From NCBI GenBank assembly GCA_902784755.1, contig CACZVX010000028.1:1-50356 (forward strand): a DNA stretch of 50,356 nucleotides. The letters are read 5' to 3'. Both the position numbers and the translations under genes were made by a program. Below the pieces are notes generated by a model that did no database searches, was not told the origin of the DNA, and was given only the letters and a program-made list of their open reading frames with translations. This document shows, piece after piece, positions 23,512-31,690 of the stretch (within the stretch, counting starts at the first letter, position 1; the number at the start of each line of letters is the position of its first letter). This DNA comes from an uncultured Prevotellaceae bacterium (lineage in GTDB: Bacteria; Bacteroidota; Bacteroidia; Bacteroidales; Bacteroidaceae).

Positions 23512-25194
23512 TTACCGATACTTGAAACTGGAACCGCCCACAAATTCTCGCATGATGCTTGTGGGGGGTATTTCTTTGTCATCAACCGGAATGAAATAAT
23601 GGATGAACTTCAGCAGTCGGTGGGCCTCGCTGTATTCCGGACAGTTCTTGGGCACACTCGAGAGAATGATCTCAGCATGTGTGCGCAGCACGGCGAACTC
23701 AATATTGAGTGCTGAATTAAACATGGCATCGGCCGTCTCCTGGAAGGGGAAAATCCATTTGTCTTCGGCTTCGCACACATTCTTCCACTGGCTGATGGTC
23801 TGCTGTGCAGTGAAAGCGCCCTTGTTGTAGTCGCGGATGATACGGCGAAGCAGGCGGTTGTCACGCACGGGAATCCAGTTGTGGTCATCGAGAGAGATGC
23901 TGGTAAGCGCAGAGATGTAAATCTTGAACTTCATAGAGTCGGCAATCTTTTGCGTCAGCAAAGGATTGAGCGCATGGATACCTTCGATGATAAGTACACT
24001 GTCGGACGAGAGTTTCACCTTCTTGCCGTTATATTCACGTTTGCCCGTAACGAAATTATATTCGGGAACTTCCACCCGCTCACCTTTCATCAAACGGGTG
24101 AGGTGGTCCTCCAACAGATGGTACTCCACGGCTTCGATGTTGTCGAAGTCGTAGTCGCCATTGGGCAGCTTGGGCGTATCCACGCGGTTCACGAAATAAT
24201 CGTCGGTGGAAATGGAATAAGGACGCAGTCCACAAGCCAGCAACTGAATGCAGAGTCGTTTGCAGAAAGTGGTCTTTCCAGATGACGAGGGGCCCGTAAT
24301 CAGCACGAGTCTGACGGGATTCTCCTCGGCTCTGAAGCGACGGTCTATCTCCTCCGCAATCTGTACGATTTTTTTCTCCTGCAAGGCCTCGCTGACCTGA
24401 ATCAGCTCGGAAGCATGACCTTTCATGATGGCTTTGTTTACGTCGCCTGCATTGGAAAGTCGCATGATGATATCCCAACGCGTTTTCTCGGCAAACATCT
24501 CGTAGGTCTTCGGCATATCCACCTTTTCAGCAAGTACGAGCGGATTGTTCCAATCGGGAACGCGCAGCAGCATACCGTCGTGATATGGCTCCACGTCCCA
24601 CACTTTCAGATAGCCAGCCGAAGGCACCAGCGGACCGTAGTAGTAGTCCACCGTGTCACCCAACATATAGTAGTCGCTGTAGATTTGTCCGCTGGTCTCC
24701 AGAAGTTTCACCTTATCGGTAAAGCCCCGCTCTGCAAACACGCGGATAGCCTCTTCGTTGGTGGCTTCACTACGACGGAACGGCATATCGAGGGCTATAA
24801 TCTCCTCCATACGTTTGTGGATGAGCTCCACGTCACCCTCAGCCAGCGGCTCACCCCCTTTCTTCTTGAAGTTGCAATAGTATCCGCGTGAGATGGTATG
24901 CTCGATGAAGAGTTTGGAACCCGGGAAGACATCGCTGGTAGCCTTGTAGAGTACAAAACAAAGAGAGCGCACATAGACCCGATGGCCCGATCCCTGACGG
25001 GCATCCAGGAATTCCACGTCGCGGTTTTGATAAAGTCGGAACTTCAGTCCCTGTGAAGCGTTATTCACTTTGGCAGAAACCACGGGGTAAGGCATCTGCA
25101 ACTCATCGGCAAACTCATGATAGACGTCGAGGAGTGAGGTTCCCTCTGGGAAACTCTTGGTCTTGTTATTGTTCTTACAACGGATCTGTAACAT
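23512..25194 (-). CDS. Nucleoside (uridine-type) kinase with TGS and tRNA-synthetase-like N-terminus
   Basis: 560 residues from ATG 25194; an in-frame ATG at 25236 would overlap the upstream helicase gene. The N-terminal TGS domain (MLQIRCKNNNKTKSFPEGTS, about 1-65) and a threonyl-tRNA-synthetase-like region lead to a P-loop kinase: GPSSSGKTTFCKRL near residue 299, STDDYFVNR, and the lid region DHNWIPVRDNRLLRRIIRD. Uridine kinases phosphorylate nucleosides using ATP or GTP; the TGS fusion is common in Bacteroidetes and its purpose is unclear. The gene starts 11 bases after the helicase stop, so it is probably co-transcribed. Confidence 0.88.
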   Translation of the reverse strand: MLQIRCKNNNKTKSFPEGTSLLDVYHEFADELQMPYPVVSAKVNNASQGLKFRLYQNRDVEFLDARQGSGHRVYVRSLCFVLYKATSDVFPGSKLFIEHTISRGYYCNFKKKGGEPLAEGDVELIHKRMEEIIALDMPFRRSEATNEEAIRVFAERGFTDKVKLLETSGQIYSDYYMLGDTVDYYYGPLVPSAGYLKVWDVEPYHDGMLLRVPDWNNPLVLAEKVDMPKTYEMFAEKTRWDIIMRLSNAGDVNKAIMKGHASELIQVSEALQEKKIVQIAEEIDRRFRAEENPVRLVLITGPSSSGKTTFCKRLCIQLLACGLRPYSISTDDYFVNRVDTPKLPNGDYDFDNIEAVEYHLLEDHLTRLMKGERVEVPEYNFVTGKREYNGKKVKLSSDSVLIIEGIHALNPLLTQKIADSMKFKIYISALTSISLDDHNWIPVRDNRLLRRIIRDYNKGAFTAQQTISQWKNVCEAEDKWIFPFQETADAMFNSALNIEFAVLRTHAEIILSSVPKNCPEYSEAHRLLKFIHYFIPVDDKEIPPTSIMREFVGGSSFKYR

Positions 25195-25205
25195 ATATGT
25201 TGGCG

Positions 25206-27077
25206 TTATTTTTTCTTTGGTCGGCGGCGTGCCCATCCTTCTTCGCTGAAGTCGGGTTCTTCGCCGCGGAAATCATTCTTCTTCGCTTTCATACCACCGG
25301 GATTGAGGAACTGCATCCAGTCCTCCTTCTTGAACTTATGCTGTGGGGGCTGTTCCTGGGAAGGGGCTGTACGAGCCTTTCCACGACGGAAATCACGCAC
25401 CCTTCCGCCTGAAGCGCCATGTGTTGCCGACGCTCCACTGCCTCCCCGTAGCCTTTCACCCGGTGTAGAATCGGCCTCATTGCAACGTACTTCGCGGCTC
25501 TTGTACCACGCTCCGTTCAGCGCATTCATTACCTTGCGGGCTTCGCGCTCGGGCACTTCAAAGTAGGAAATGGTGTTCTGCAAATCAATATGTCCCACTG
25601 GCACCCTTCCACCAACATGGCGGTTGATGAACTGCATGGCCTCACCGGGATAGAAACCGTCTTTCTTACCGAGATTGATAAAGAGGCGCTTGTAGCCCTT
25701 TTCGGGCTTGCGGGGACCGCGTTCCGAGGATCTTCCTTTCCGCTCTCCTTTATCCTCTTTCCTCTTCTTCTCTTCAACGTACTCTATCTCAGGTGCGTCA
25801 GCATAATAAGAGAGGAACTTACCGAACTCCATCGAGACAATCTTCTTAATGATGTCGTCCTTGTCGATATACTCGAAATAGCGGCTGATGTCCTGCATGA
25901 ACGGGCCTATCTGTTCTTCGTCCACATCAGTCTTCACAATCTGGTCCATCACCTTGTAGAGCTGCTTCTTGCAAATCTCCTGTGGTGAAGGTATCTCACC
26001 ACGCACGAATTCCTTCTGGATTTCCTTCTCAATGGCGCGGATCTTACCCTTCTCTTTCGTGTGGACAATACTGATACTGGTACCTTTCTTACCGGCACGG
26101 CCCGTACGGCCTGAACGGTGGGTATAGCTCTCGATATCATTGGGCAGTCCGTAGTTGATGACATGCGTCAGGTCGTCCACGTCGAGACCACGTGCTGCCA
26201 CATCGGTAGCTACGAGCAACTGCACCGTATGCTGGCGGAATTTGGCCATGGTGAGGTCACGCTGCTGTTGAGAAAGATCACCATGAAGTGCCTCCGCATT
26301 GTAGCCGTCGCGTATCAGTTTGTCGGCCACCTCCTGCGTCTCCAGTTTCGTACGGCAGAAGATGATGGCAAAGATGCGCGGATTATAGTCCACGATCTTT
26401 GCATTCACCATATAATAGATATGGTTGACATGTTCAGCTCCTTCATTACGTGAGCCCACCACAATCTCTTTGGGGTTATTGAGGTAGTTCTTGGCAATCT
26501 TTTCGATTTCCTTACTCATGGTAGCCGAAAAGAGCAGTGTGTTACGGTCCTTAGGCACTCCTGCCAGAATCTTATCGATATCTTCGGAAAATCCCATGTT
26601 GAGCATCTCGTCGGCTTCGTCGAGCACTACATTGAACACCGCATTCAGCTGTGCCACCTCGCGTTCCATCAGGTCAATCAGACGTCCGGGCGTAGCCACG
26701 ATGATATGCACGCCTTTCTTCAGGGCGCGAATCTGCGGGACGATGTCCGTGCCGCCATAGACGGGCACCACACGGATACCTTCGATATATTTCGAAAAAT
26801 CATTCAAGTCATCTGCAATCTGCAGACAAAGTTCACGCGTCGGACAGAGCACGATGGCCTGTGTCTGATGAGAACGCACGTCCACGCGCTGTAAGAGGGG
26901 AATGCCAAAAGCAGCCGTTTTTCCGGTTCCCGTCTGGGCCAATGCTATCACATCGTTTCTGGTGCCCAACAGGTAAGGAATTACTTCTTCCTGTACAGGC
27001 ATAGGTTGTTCAAATCCTAATTCTTCAATGGCGTGGCGAATCTGTTCGCTGACGCCCAATTCTTCAAATGTCTTCAA
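25206..27077 (-). CDS. DEAD-box ATP-dependent RNA helicase (CsdA/DeaD-like)
   Basis: 623 residues. All core motifs are present: the Q motif region FEELGVSEQIRHAIEELGF, AQTGTGKT (about 43-50), PTRELCLQ, DEAD (about 150), SAT, and HRSGRTGRAGKKG. A DbpA-type RNA-binding domain (RLFINLGKKDGFYPGEAMQF) and a basic tail (KARTAPSQEQPP, RRRPKKK) follow. Such helicases unwind rRNA and mRNA structures, often in ribosome assembly or cold adaptation. The start codon is TTG at 27077, supported by AAAGGA 7-12 bases upstream and by the conserved N-terminus MKTFEELGV; no ATG fits. The kinase gene follows. Confidence 0.95.
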   Translation of the reverse strand: MKTFEELGVSEQIRHAIEELGFEQPMPVQEEVIPYLLGTRNDVIALAQTGTGKTAAFGIPLLQRVDVRSHQTQAIVLCPTRELCLQIADDLNDFSKYIEGIRVVPVYGGTDIVPQIRALKKGVHIIVATPGRLIDLMEREVAQLNAVFNVVLDEADEMLNMGFSEDIDKILAGVPKDRNTLLFSATMSKEIEKIAKNYLNNPKEIVVGSRNEGAEHVNHIYYMVNAKIVDYNPRIFAIIFCRTKLETQEVADKLIRDGYNAEALHGDLSQQQRDLTMAKFRQHTVQLLVATDVAARGLDVDDLTHVINYGLPNDIESYTHRSGRTGRAGKKGTSISIVHTKEKGKIRAIEKEIQKEFVRGEIPSPQEICKKQLYKVMDQIVKTDVDEEQIGPFMQDISRYFEYIDKDDIIKKIVSMEFGKFLSYYADAPEIEYVEEKKRKEDKGERKGRSSERGPRKPEKGYKRLFINLGKKDGFYPGEAMQFINRHVGGRVPVGHIDLQNTISYFEVPEREARKVMNALNGAWYKSREVRCNEADSTPGERLRGGSGASATHGASGGRVRDFRRGKARTAPSQEQPPQHKFKKEDWMQFLNPGGMKAKKNDFRGEEPDFSEEGWARRRPKKK

Positions 27078-27096
27078 ATGTTGTTTCCTTTTTTTT

Positions 27097-27116
27097 AGCC
27101 AGCTAGCCGGCTAGCC
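27097..27116 (-). repeat. AGCCAGCTAGCCGGCTAGCC repeat before the helicase gene
   Basis: Three AGCC(A/G)GCT units lie between the GH5 stop and the helicase ribosome-binding site. The sequence is nearly palindromic and abuts the end of the GH5 gene. It belongs to the border-repeat type seen elsewhere in this window. Confidence 0.6.
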
Positions 27117-27117
27117 G

Positions 27118-28779
27118 TTAATTAATTAAATATTTCTTTCCGTTACGGATATAGATACCACGCTGCGGCTTCTGGATGCGCTGTCCCTGCAGATTGTAGA
27201 GCGGGCTTGAGGTTGTGGCATCATTGCGAACAACAGTACTGATGCCTGTTAATACCTGAACCTCGATATTGCAGCCGTGGAAATTCCCTATTTTGCCTTC
27301 TACTTCCGTTCCGTCGGCCTTAATCAGATAAGCGCCTTTGATGCCGATGGTGTAATTGCCGGTCTGCATGAATTGAAGTGTAATGCGGCGGATGCTATTA
27401 CCCACTTTTGTTTTGTTGAAAGTGAAGGTCTGCTCCGCTTCCGACATGCCCTCATACTGTTCTTTCCCGTCAGACTCACCATATACCTTCAGGCTGAGCT
27501 TTTGGTCCTCCGGCTTTTCAGTCAGCACTACCCTGATGCCCTTAAAGTCGCTTACCCGCAAGGCATCTCCGCTATAGAGACTCATTTCCGACCACTGATA
27601 AGTGTAGGTGGCCCGATAGCCCAATTCCCGTCCTACGGGATCGGCGGGAATCACGTAGTCATCGCCATACCAGCCTTTAAGGATGGCATTCTTGATTTCG
27701 GGCATTGACCATTTCAGTTTTAATCGGTCCATGCCGTCGATAAGTCCCATCCAATAAAAAGTGCCAATGCCGGCTGCCTTGGTCTTCTGTACAAAGAACT
27801 TGGCAAACTCCGCCATGTTGCTTCGGTAGTTGGTGTAGGCACCTTCGGTGGAAGTGCCCCACTCACCAAAGATGACGGGGGCTCCTTTGGCCACCAGATG
27901 AGTCTTCAGTTTCGCAATAATGTCATCAACCGATTTCCTGGTGTCTGTGAGATTGGTCACCGTGGGATAGGAATGGACTTCGAAAATAAGGTGATTCTCC
28001 ACCTGGTCGGCAGGCAGTTTCATCTCCTGTAGCGGATCAGTCAGATGTACGTTCCAAGTGCCTTCTCCACAGCAAGCCGCATAGGTGTTCACAATCAGGT
28101 TGCGGTTTGCATTGTTGCCACCCGTGGCGCGAACCGTATTCACGAAGTTCTGCGCATAGTCGTTGATAGCCTTATAGGCATTGGCGGCTACCGTGGCATT
28201 ATATCTTGAAGAAGTAGCAAACGAGGCAAAACACCATGAGTCATACTCATCGAGCATCTCGTTGTACGACTCGAAGAGCAGATGCTCGTCATAGTTCTTG
28301 AACCTTTCGGCAACTTGCTGCCATATTTTCACGAAGCGTGCATTCATCGTGGAGAAATTGGTGGTGGTGGCCATCAGCCACCCTTCGGTTCCCGTGTCGT
28401 GATGCACATTGATGATGCAATACATGCCTTGGTCCAGCACATAGTTCACCACTTCTTCCACACGGGACATCCAGGCCTCGTCGATATTGTTGTTGCCGTC
28501 AAGATGCTGATACCAGGTAACGGGGATACGCATCGCATTGAAACCTGCATCCTTGAGCACCTTAAAGAGTTCCGGTGGTGTTACCGGCTGTCCCCAGCAA
28601 GTCTCGTATTGAGAAGTTTCCGGTCCTGAAAGGTTGGGGTTATTTGCATCGAGCGTGTTACCCAGATTCCATCCTACTTTCATGTTCTTAACAGCCTGCG
28701 TGGCGGTCTCGAAATCAGCTGCCGTGACTGTCAAAAGACAAAAAAGGAGCAGGTACACGGATATCGTTAATTTTCTCAC
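27118..28779 (-). CDS. Secreted GH5 endoglucanase (subfamily 4-like) with C-terminal binding domain
   Basis: 553 residues from GTG 28779; no ATG precedes the signal peptide (VRKLTISVYLLLFCLLTVTA), and the in-frame ATG at 28944 lies beyond the promoter and inside the divergent gene. The catalytic domain shows VGWNLGNTLDA, INVHHDTGTEGW, the acid/base in ESYNEMLDE (Glu174) and the nucleophile in VIFGEWGTS (Glu306), as in GH5_4 endo-beta-glucanases or xyloglucanases. After about residue 360 a beta-rich domain resembles a carbohydrate-binding module. The tail (LYNLQGQRIQKPQRGIYIRN) is common in Prevotella exported proteins and resembles a sorting signal. It probably acts outside the cell on beta-glucans. 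Confidence 0.88.
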   Translation of the reverse strand: MRKLTISVYLLLFCLLTVTAADFETATQAVKNMKVGWNLGNTLDANNPNLSGPETSQYETCWGQPVTPPELFKVLKDAGFNAMRIPVTWYQHLDGNNNIDEAWMSRVEEVVNYVLDQGMYCIINVHHDTGTEGWLMATTTNFSTMNARFVKIWQQVAERFKNYDEHLLFESYNEMLDEYDSWCFASFATSSRYNATVAANAYKAINDYAQNFVNTVRATGGNNANRNLIVNTYAACCGEGTWNVHLTDPLQEMKLPADQVENHLIFEVHSYPTVTNLTDTRKSVDDIIAKLKTHLVAKGAPVIFGEWGTSTEGAYTNYRSNMAEFAKFFVQKTKAAGIGTFYWMGLIDGMDRLKLKWSMPEIKNAILKGWYGDDYVIPADPVGRELGYRATYTYQWSEMSLYSGDALRVSDFKGIRVVLTEKPEDQKLSLKVYGESDGKEQYEGMSEAEQTFTFNKTKVGNSIRRITLQFMQTGNYTIGIKGAYLIKADGTEVEGKIGNFHGCNIEVQVLTGISTVVRNDATTSSPLYNLQGQRIQKPQRGIYIRNGKKYLIN

Positions 28780-28797
28780 AATCAATGGATTTTGCGG

Positions 28798-28835
28798 CAA
28801 AGATACGAAATAATTAATAAATATTCGTATCTTTG
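28798..28835. promoter_or_regulatory. Back-to-back promoters for GH5 (minus) and LOG gene (plus)
   Basis: TATCTTTG occurs on the minus strand at 28798-28805 and on the plus strand at 28828-28835. Each should start transcription 12-17 bases before its gene (GTG 28779 and ATG 28857). The upstream part of each promoter overlaps the -7 box of the other, and neither has a clear -33 TTTG, so polymerase binding could be mutually exclusive. Confidence 0.75.
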
Positions 28836-28856
28836 CACTCAAAAGTTGAAAAGATA

Positions 28857-29390
28857 ATGAATATAGGAATCTTTTGTAGTGCCAACAATAACATTGATCG
28901 CGACTTCTTCGATTCAACTGCAGAACTTGGACAATGGGCTGCACGCAACGGTCATACCATTGTGTTCGGAGGCTGTAATATGGGACTCATGGAATGCGTA
29001 GCAAAAGCGGCCCACGAAGCTGGCGGACGCACCATCGGGGTGATTCCCAAAATGATTGAAAAACATGGAAAGGTAAGCGACTATGTGGACATAGGCATCT
29101 ACTGCGAGAACCTTTCTGACCGCAAAGACCTGCTGTTGCTGAAGAGCGATGTGCTTGTCGCCTTGCCTGGCGGTATCGGAACACTCGATGAGGTGTTCAC
29201 TGTAGCAGCCGCTTCCACAATCGGTTACCATGATAAAAAGGTGATACTGTATAATATGAAAGGCTTTTGGGATTCACTCATTGCCTGTCTGAAAGACCTG
29301 GACAGTAAAGGGGTTATCCGTGGAAGCATAAAAGATCAGATTCTCGTAGCCAGTTCGCTGGAGGAGTTAGTAGCCCTTCTAAACTCCTAA
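28857..29390 (+). CDS. LOG-family nucleotide-monophosphate phosphoribohydrolase
   Basis: 177 residues from ATG 28857 (an in-frame ATG at 28833 lies within the -7 box). The two hallmark segments are GGCNMGLMECVAKAAHEAGG (about 38-57) and PGGIGTLDEVF (about 104-114). LOG proteins release the base from nucleoside 5'-monophosphates; plant members make active cytokinins. In bacteria many were once called lysine decarboxylases in error. The gene is alone on the plus strand between minus-strand genes and converges with the M16 peptidase gene. Confidence 0.93.
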   Translation: MNIGIFCSANNNIDRDFFDSTAELGQWAARNGHTIVFGGCNMGLMECVAKAAHEAGGRTIGVIPKMIEKHGKVSDYVDIGIYCENLSDRKDLLLLKSDVLVALPGGIGTLDEVFTVAAASTIGYHDKKVILYNMKGFWDSLIACLKDLDSKGVIRGSIKDQILVASSLEELVALLNS

Positions 29391-29395
29391 GCAGT

Positions 29396-29413
29396 ACCCA
29401 CCCTAGGGTGGGT
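29396..29413. terminator. 18-base perfect palindrome between convergent genes
   Basis: ACCCACCCTAGGGTGGGT reads the same on both strands and lies between the LOG stop (29390) and the M16 stop (29413-29415). It may act as a two-way terminator. The tail is AT-rich but has no clear T tract, and ACCCACCCT units also appear in the repeat inside the M16 gene, so it may instead be a border repeat. Confidence 0.55.
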
Positions 29414-30660
29414 TATCTATATATTAAGGTTGTGAGCCGGTCTTCAGCCATCAGTTCCTGTGCCACTTGCTGGATTTGAGCAGCTGTCACTTCATCTATT
29501 TGTGAATAGAGGCTGGTGATATCTTTCTCCCAGCCATAGTGAAGGAAACTCTTGCCGAAATCGAGGGCAAATTGCTCCCGGTTGTCACAGGCAATACCGA
29601 TCTGTCCCTTTAGCTGACGTTTGGCGGCTTTTAATTGTGAATCGGTCAGAGGCTTCTCTATGATTTTGTCAAGTTCATGTCGTACCAAACGGAGACAGTG
29701 CTTCACGTCATGCGGGTCACATCCGAAATAAACGGCCCACAGCCCTGTGTCGCTATAACTTACCATCGATGAATCCACTGTATAAACCAATCCGTTGCGT
29801 TCACGGAGGGAAATGTTCAGTCGGGCATTCATTCCTGGTCCTCCAAGGATATTATTAAGCAGATAAAGCGGAATACGCAAAGGGTGATGAATATCGTAGG
29901 CACGGTTTCCAATCATCACATGGGCTTGATGGGTTTGCTTCTCCCTTATTATAAAGTTAGAAGCCGAGTCCGAAAGCACATTAGACTTCCCTCCTCTCGG
30001 GAGGGATTGAGGGTGGGTTGTTCCCATCTGGAGAGGCTGGGGGAGGGCCTGCTTTTCTAACAGTTTTACCAAATTCCCGAAATCTACGTCTCCATACGCA
30101 AAAAACACCGAATTCATCGGGGTATAATACTTACGGGTAAAACGTAAAGCGTCGGCAGTCTTGAACTGGCGCACACGGTCAGCACTTCCTAAAATATTAT
30201 GACCTAAGGGATGACCTTCGAAGAGAATATTCTCGAAATCATCGTAGATCAGTTCCGCAGGTGTATCGTTATAGCTCTCTATCTCGTCGCAGATCACCTC
30301 CACCTCTTTATCAATCTCCGTTTGGGGATAAGTGCTATGAAAGACAATATCGGTCAGCACGTCAACAGCCTTTGCCAAATGCTCTTTCAGAATAGCAGCA
30401 TAATAAACCGTGTCTTCTTTCACCGTAAAGGCATTGAGGTCACCGCCCACACGCTCCAGCGTATTCAGAATCTGCAAGGAACTGCGGCGCTCCGTTCCCT
30501 TGAAGGTGGCGTGTTCCACGAAATGCGCCAGACCTTCATCGCCAGGCATTTCATGGCGAGTTCCCGCCGCTATCTCATAACCGCAATACACCACCGGCGA
30601 AGCCGACGGCAGGTGGATGACACGTAGTCCGTTAGACAGAGTAAAAGTATTGTACTTCAT
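29413..30660 (-). CDS. M16-family zinc peptidase
   Basis: 415 residues. The inverted zinc motif HFVEH (46-50) and the downstream VICDEIESYND helix with the third zinc ligand mark an active M16 peptidase of the processing-peptidase/PqqL type. No signal peptide is seen, so it is probably cytoplasmic, unlike many 900-residue M16 proteins; it is a one-repeat, half-length member. Residues roughly 203-226 (PLQMGTTHPQSLPRGG) are encoded by a C/T-rich short repeat inserted in frame between the two halves of the protein. It has a consensus promoter. Confidence 0.88.
   Translation of the reverse strand: MKYNTFTLSNGLRVIHLPSASPVVYCGYEIAAGTRHEMPGDEGLAHFVEHATFKGTERRSSLQILNTLERVGGDLNAFTVKEDTVYYAAILKEHLAKAVDVLTDIVFHSTYPQTEIDKEVEVICDEIESYNDTPAELIYDDFENILFEGHPLGHNILGSADRVRQFKTADALRFTRKYYTPMNSVFFAYGDVDFGNLVKLLEKQALPQPLQMGTTHPQSLPRGGKSNVLSDSASNFIIREKQTHQAHVMIGNRAYDIHHPLRIPLYLLNNILGGPGMNARLNISLRERNGLVYTVDSSMVSYSDTGLWAVYFGCDPHDVKHCLRLVRHELDKIIEKPLTDSQLKAAKRQLKGQIGIACDNREQFALDFGKSFLHYGWEKDITSLYSQIDEVTAAQIQQVAQELMAEDRLTTLIYR
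29987..30052 (-). repeat. CCTCCC-type repeat translated inside the M16 gene
   Basis: The stretch contains CCCTCCTCTCGGGAGGG and GGAGAGGCTGGGGGAGGG units, matching the sort of C/G-rich repeat found between genes (compare 47155-47171). It encodes a proline/glycine-rich linker between the N- and C-terminal halves of the M16 peptidase without breaking the frame. Confidence 0.65.
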
Positions 30661-30681
30661 AAATCGTCGCTAAATGATTGG

Positions 30682-30713
30682 CAAAAGTACAAAATTTTCT
30701 CACGTCGGGCAAA
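30682..30713 (-). promoter_or_regulatory. Consensus promoter for the M16 peptidase gene
   Basis: Read on the minus strand, TTTG (30710-30713), 20 bases and TACTTTTG (30682-30689). The leader to ATG 30660 is about 16 bases. Confidence 0.8.
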
Positions 30714-30765
30714 ACAAATGCAAATTATTTGCTATGACCTCCACATAGGGAACGTTATACTTTTT

Positions 30766-30793
30766 GTTATCGTTATCGTTAACGTTATCGTTA
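30766..30793 (-). repeat. GTTATC/GATAAC tandem repeat over a stop codon
   Basis: Five GTTATC or GTTAAC units. On the minus strand the first unit supplies the TAA stop (30791-30793) of the TPR gene. Confidence 0.75.
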
Positions 30794-31171
30794 CCTCCTC
30801 TTTGCCTTCATCTTCTGTTTAACCCGTTCCAAGGCTGTATTTGCTCCATACACACCATTCTTTTTAGCCATTTTATAATCATTCTTCGCATACTTAAAAT
30901 AGCCCAGCGACTCGTAGGCAAACCCTCTGAAGAAATAGAGACTGTCATTATAGAAACCGGTATTCAGCGCACGATTCACACTCTTAATTACGTCAATCCA
31001 TCTGTCATCGTGGTAGGCTTCATAAGCCTGCTCACAAAAGGACTCAAACGCCTTATGCCGTCTTGGAGCTGTTTCTGGTGAAGCCCTCAAAACCTTCTCC
31101 ATTGGCGAGTCATCATACAGATTCCCCACCACTATGCAAATCAGTGCCATCAGCATAACCACCTTTCTCAT
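30791..31171 (-). CDS. Small exported TPR-like protein
   Basis: 126 residues from ATG 31171, chosen because a consensus promoter lies just upstream and AAAAAGG precedes it. The N-terminus MRKVVMLMALICIVVG is a signal or anchor sequence. Residues about 45-115 form two tetratricopeptide-like helix pairs (AYEAYHDDRWIDVIKSVNRAL and LYFFRGFAYESLGYFKYAKN). TPR proteins mediate protein-protein contacts; no partner is evident. It ends with a basic tail KMKAKRR. Confidence 0.75.
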   Translation of the reverse strand: MRKVVMLMALICIVVGNLYDDSPMEKVLRASPETAPRRHKAFESFCEQAYEAYHDDRWIDVIKSVNRALNTGFYNDSLYFFRGFAYESLGYFKYAKNDYKMAKKNGVYGANTALERVKQKMKAKRR

Positions 31172-31199
31172 ATCGCACCTTTTTAAATAATTGATGCTG

Positions 31200-31231
31200 C
31201 AAAGATAGAACTTCTGCCCAAATCCTCCAAA
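31200..31231 (-). promoter_or_regulatory. Consensus promoter for the TPR gene
   Basis: On the minus strand TTTG (31228-31231), 20 bases, TATCTTTG (31200-31207). The leader to ATG 31171 is about 22 bases. Confidence 0.8.
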
Positions 31232-31242
31232 CAAAAAAACAA

Positions 31243-31257
31243 TCACAAGGCTTGTGA
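31243..31257. repeat. Palindrome TCACAAGGCTTGTGA, left copy
   Basis: Arms TCACAAG/CTTGTGA around one base. An identical 15-base copy is at 43183-43197. This copy lies 47 bases upstream of the -7 box of the first accessory operon. It could be an operator or an end of an inserted segment. Confidence 0.8.
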
Positions 31258-31303
31258 AAAAGTTATTTTTGCCCTTGAATGCACATGTTTTCAAAAAAAA
31301 ATG

Positions 31304-31311
31304 TATATTTG
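31304..31311 (+). promoter_or_regulatory. -7 box of the first accessory operon
   Basis: TATATTTG at 31304-31311, with transcription expected near 31317. No good -33 TTTG lies at the usual distance, so an activator may be needed. The palindrome at 31243 is upstream. Confidence 0.6.
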
Positions 31312-31359
31312 CAGAGTGTTTCAAATCTAAACTTCTAGTCACATTAAATCTTGAGATCC

Positions 31360-31614
31360 ATGACGGATAGAAAAATCGCAAAATACAATTTTGAAATGGC
31401 GGAACATGCAAATGGAGCTGCTCAGTATTTGGGTGCTTTATTAGGTGGTAGATATGTTACAAAGGAACAGACTCGCGATTTGATTGACTTTCTTTTTGCA
31501 GGAACAAAGAAGAACATCGAAAACTGTCCTTTTGCGACCCAAGAACAGAAGGATGCCGAGATACATCGTAGAGAATATTTGTTGAATACGTTGAAATCGT
31601 TGATGGGATTATAA
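31360..31614 (+). CDS. Small uncharacterised protein, first gene of the accessory operon
   Basis: 84 residues from ATG 31360 (an in-frame TTG nine bases earlier is possible). It is soluble, mainly helical and rich in charged residues, with no domain I recognise: EHANGAAQYLGALLGGRYV, then a region DLIDFLFAGTKKNIENCPF. It sits immediately after the promoter and 76 bases before the large nuclease-like gene, so it may be a regulator or small partner of the system that follows; this is inferred from position only. Confidence 0.65.
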   Translation: MTDRKIAKYNFEMAEHANGAAQYLGALLGGRYVTKEQTRDLIDFLFAGTKKNIENCPFATQEQKDAEIHRREYLLNTLKSLMGL

Positions 31615-31690
31615 AAGAAAATGGCGTCTTGCAAAAACAAAAAGATATGGATTGTTGGAATAATGATGTTTATGACATGATTCACAGATT

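Noticed and set aside
28780-28944. N-terminal extension of the GH5 enzyme to an in-frame ATG
   Set aside because: It would cross both promoters and the divergent LOG gene, and would bury the signal peptide 55 residues inside the protein.
31621-31680. Short ATG frame between the first two accessory genes
   Set aside because: Only about 16 codons and no conserved features.
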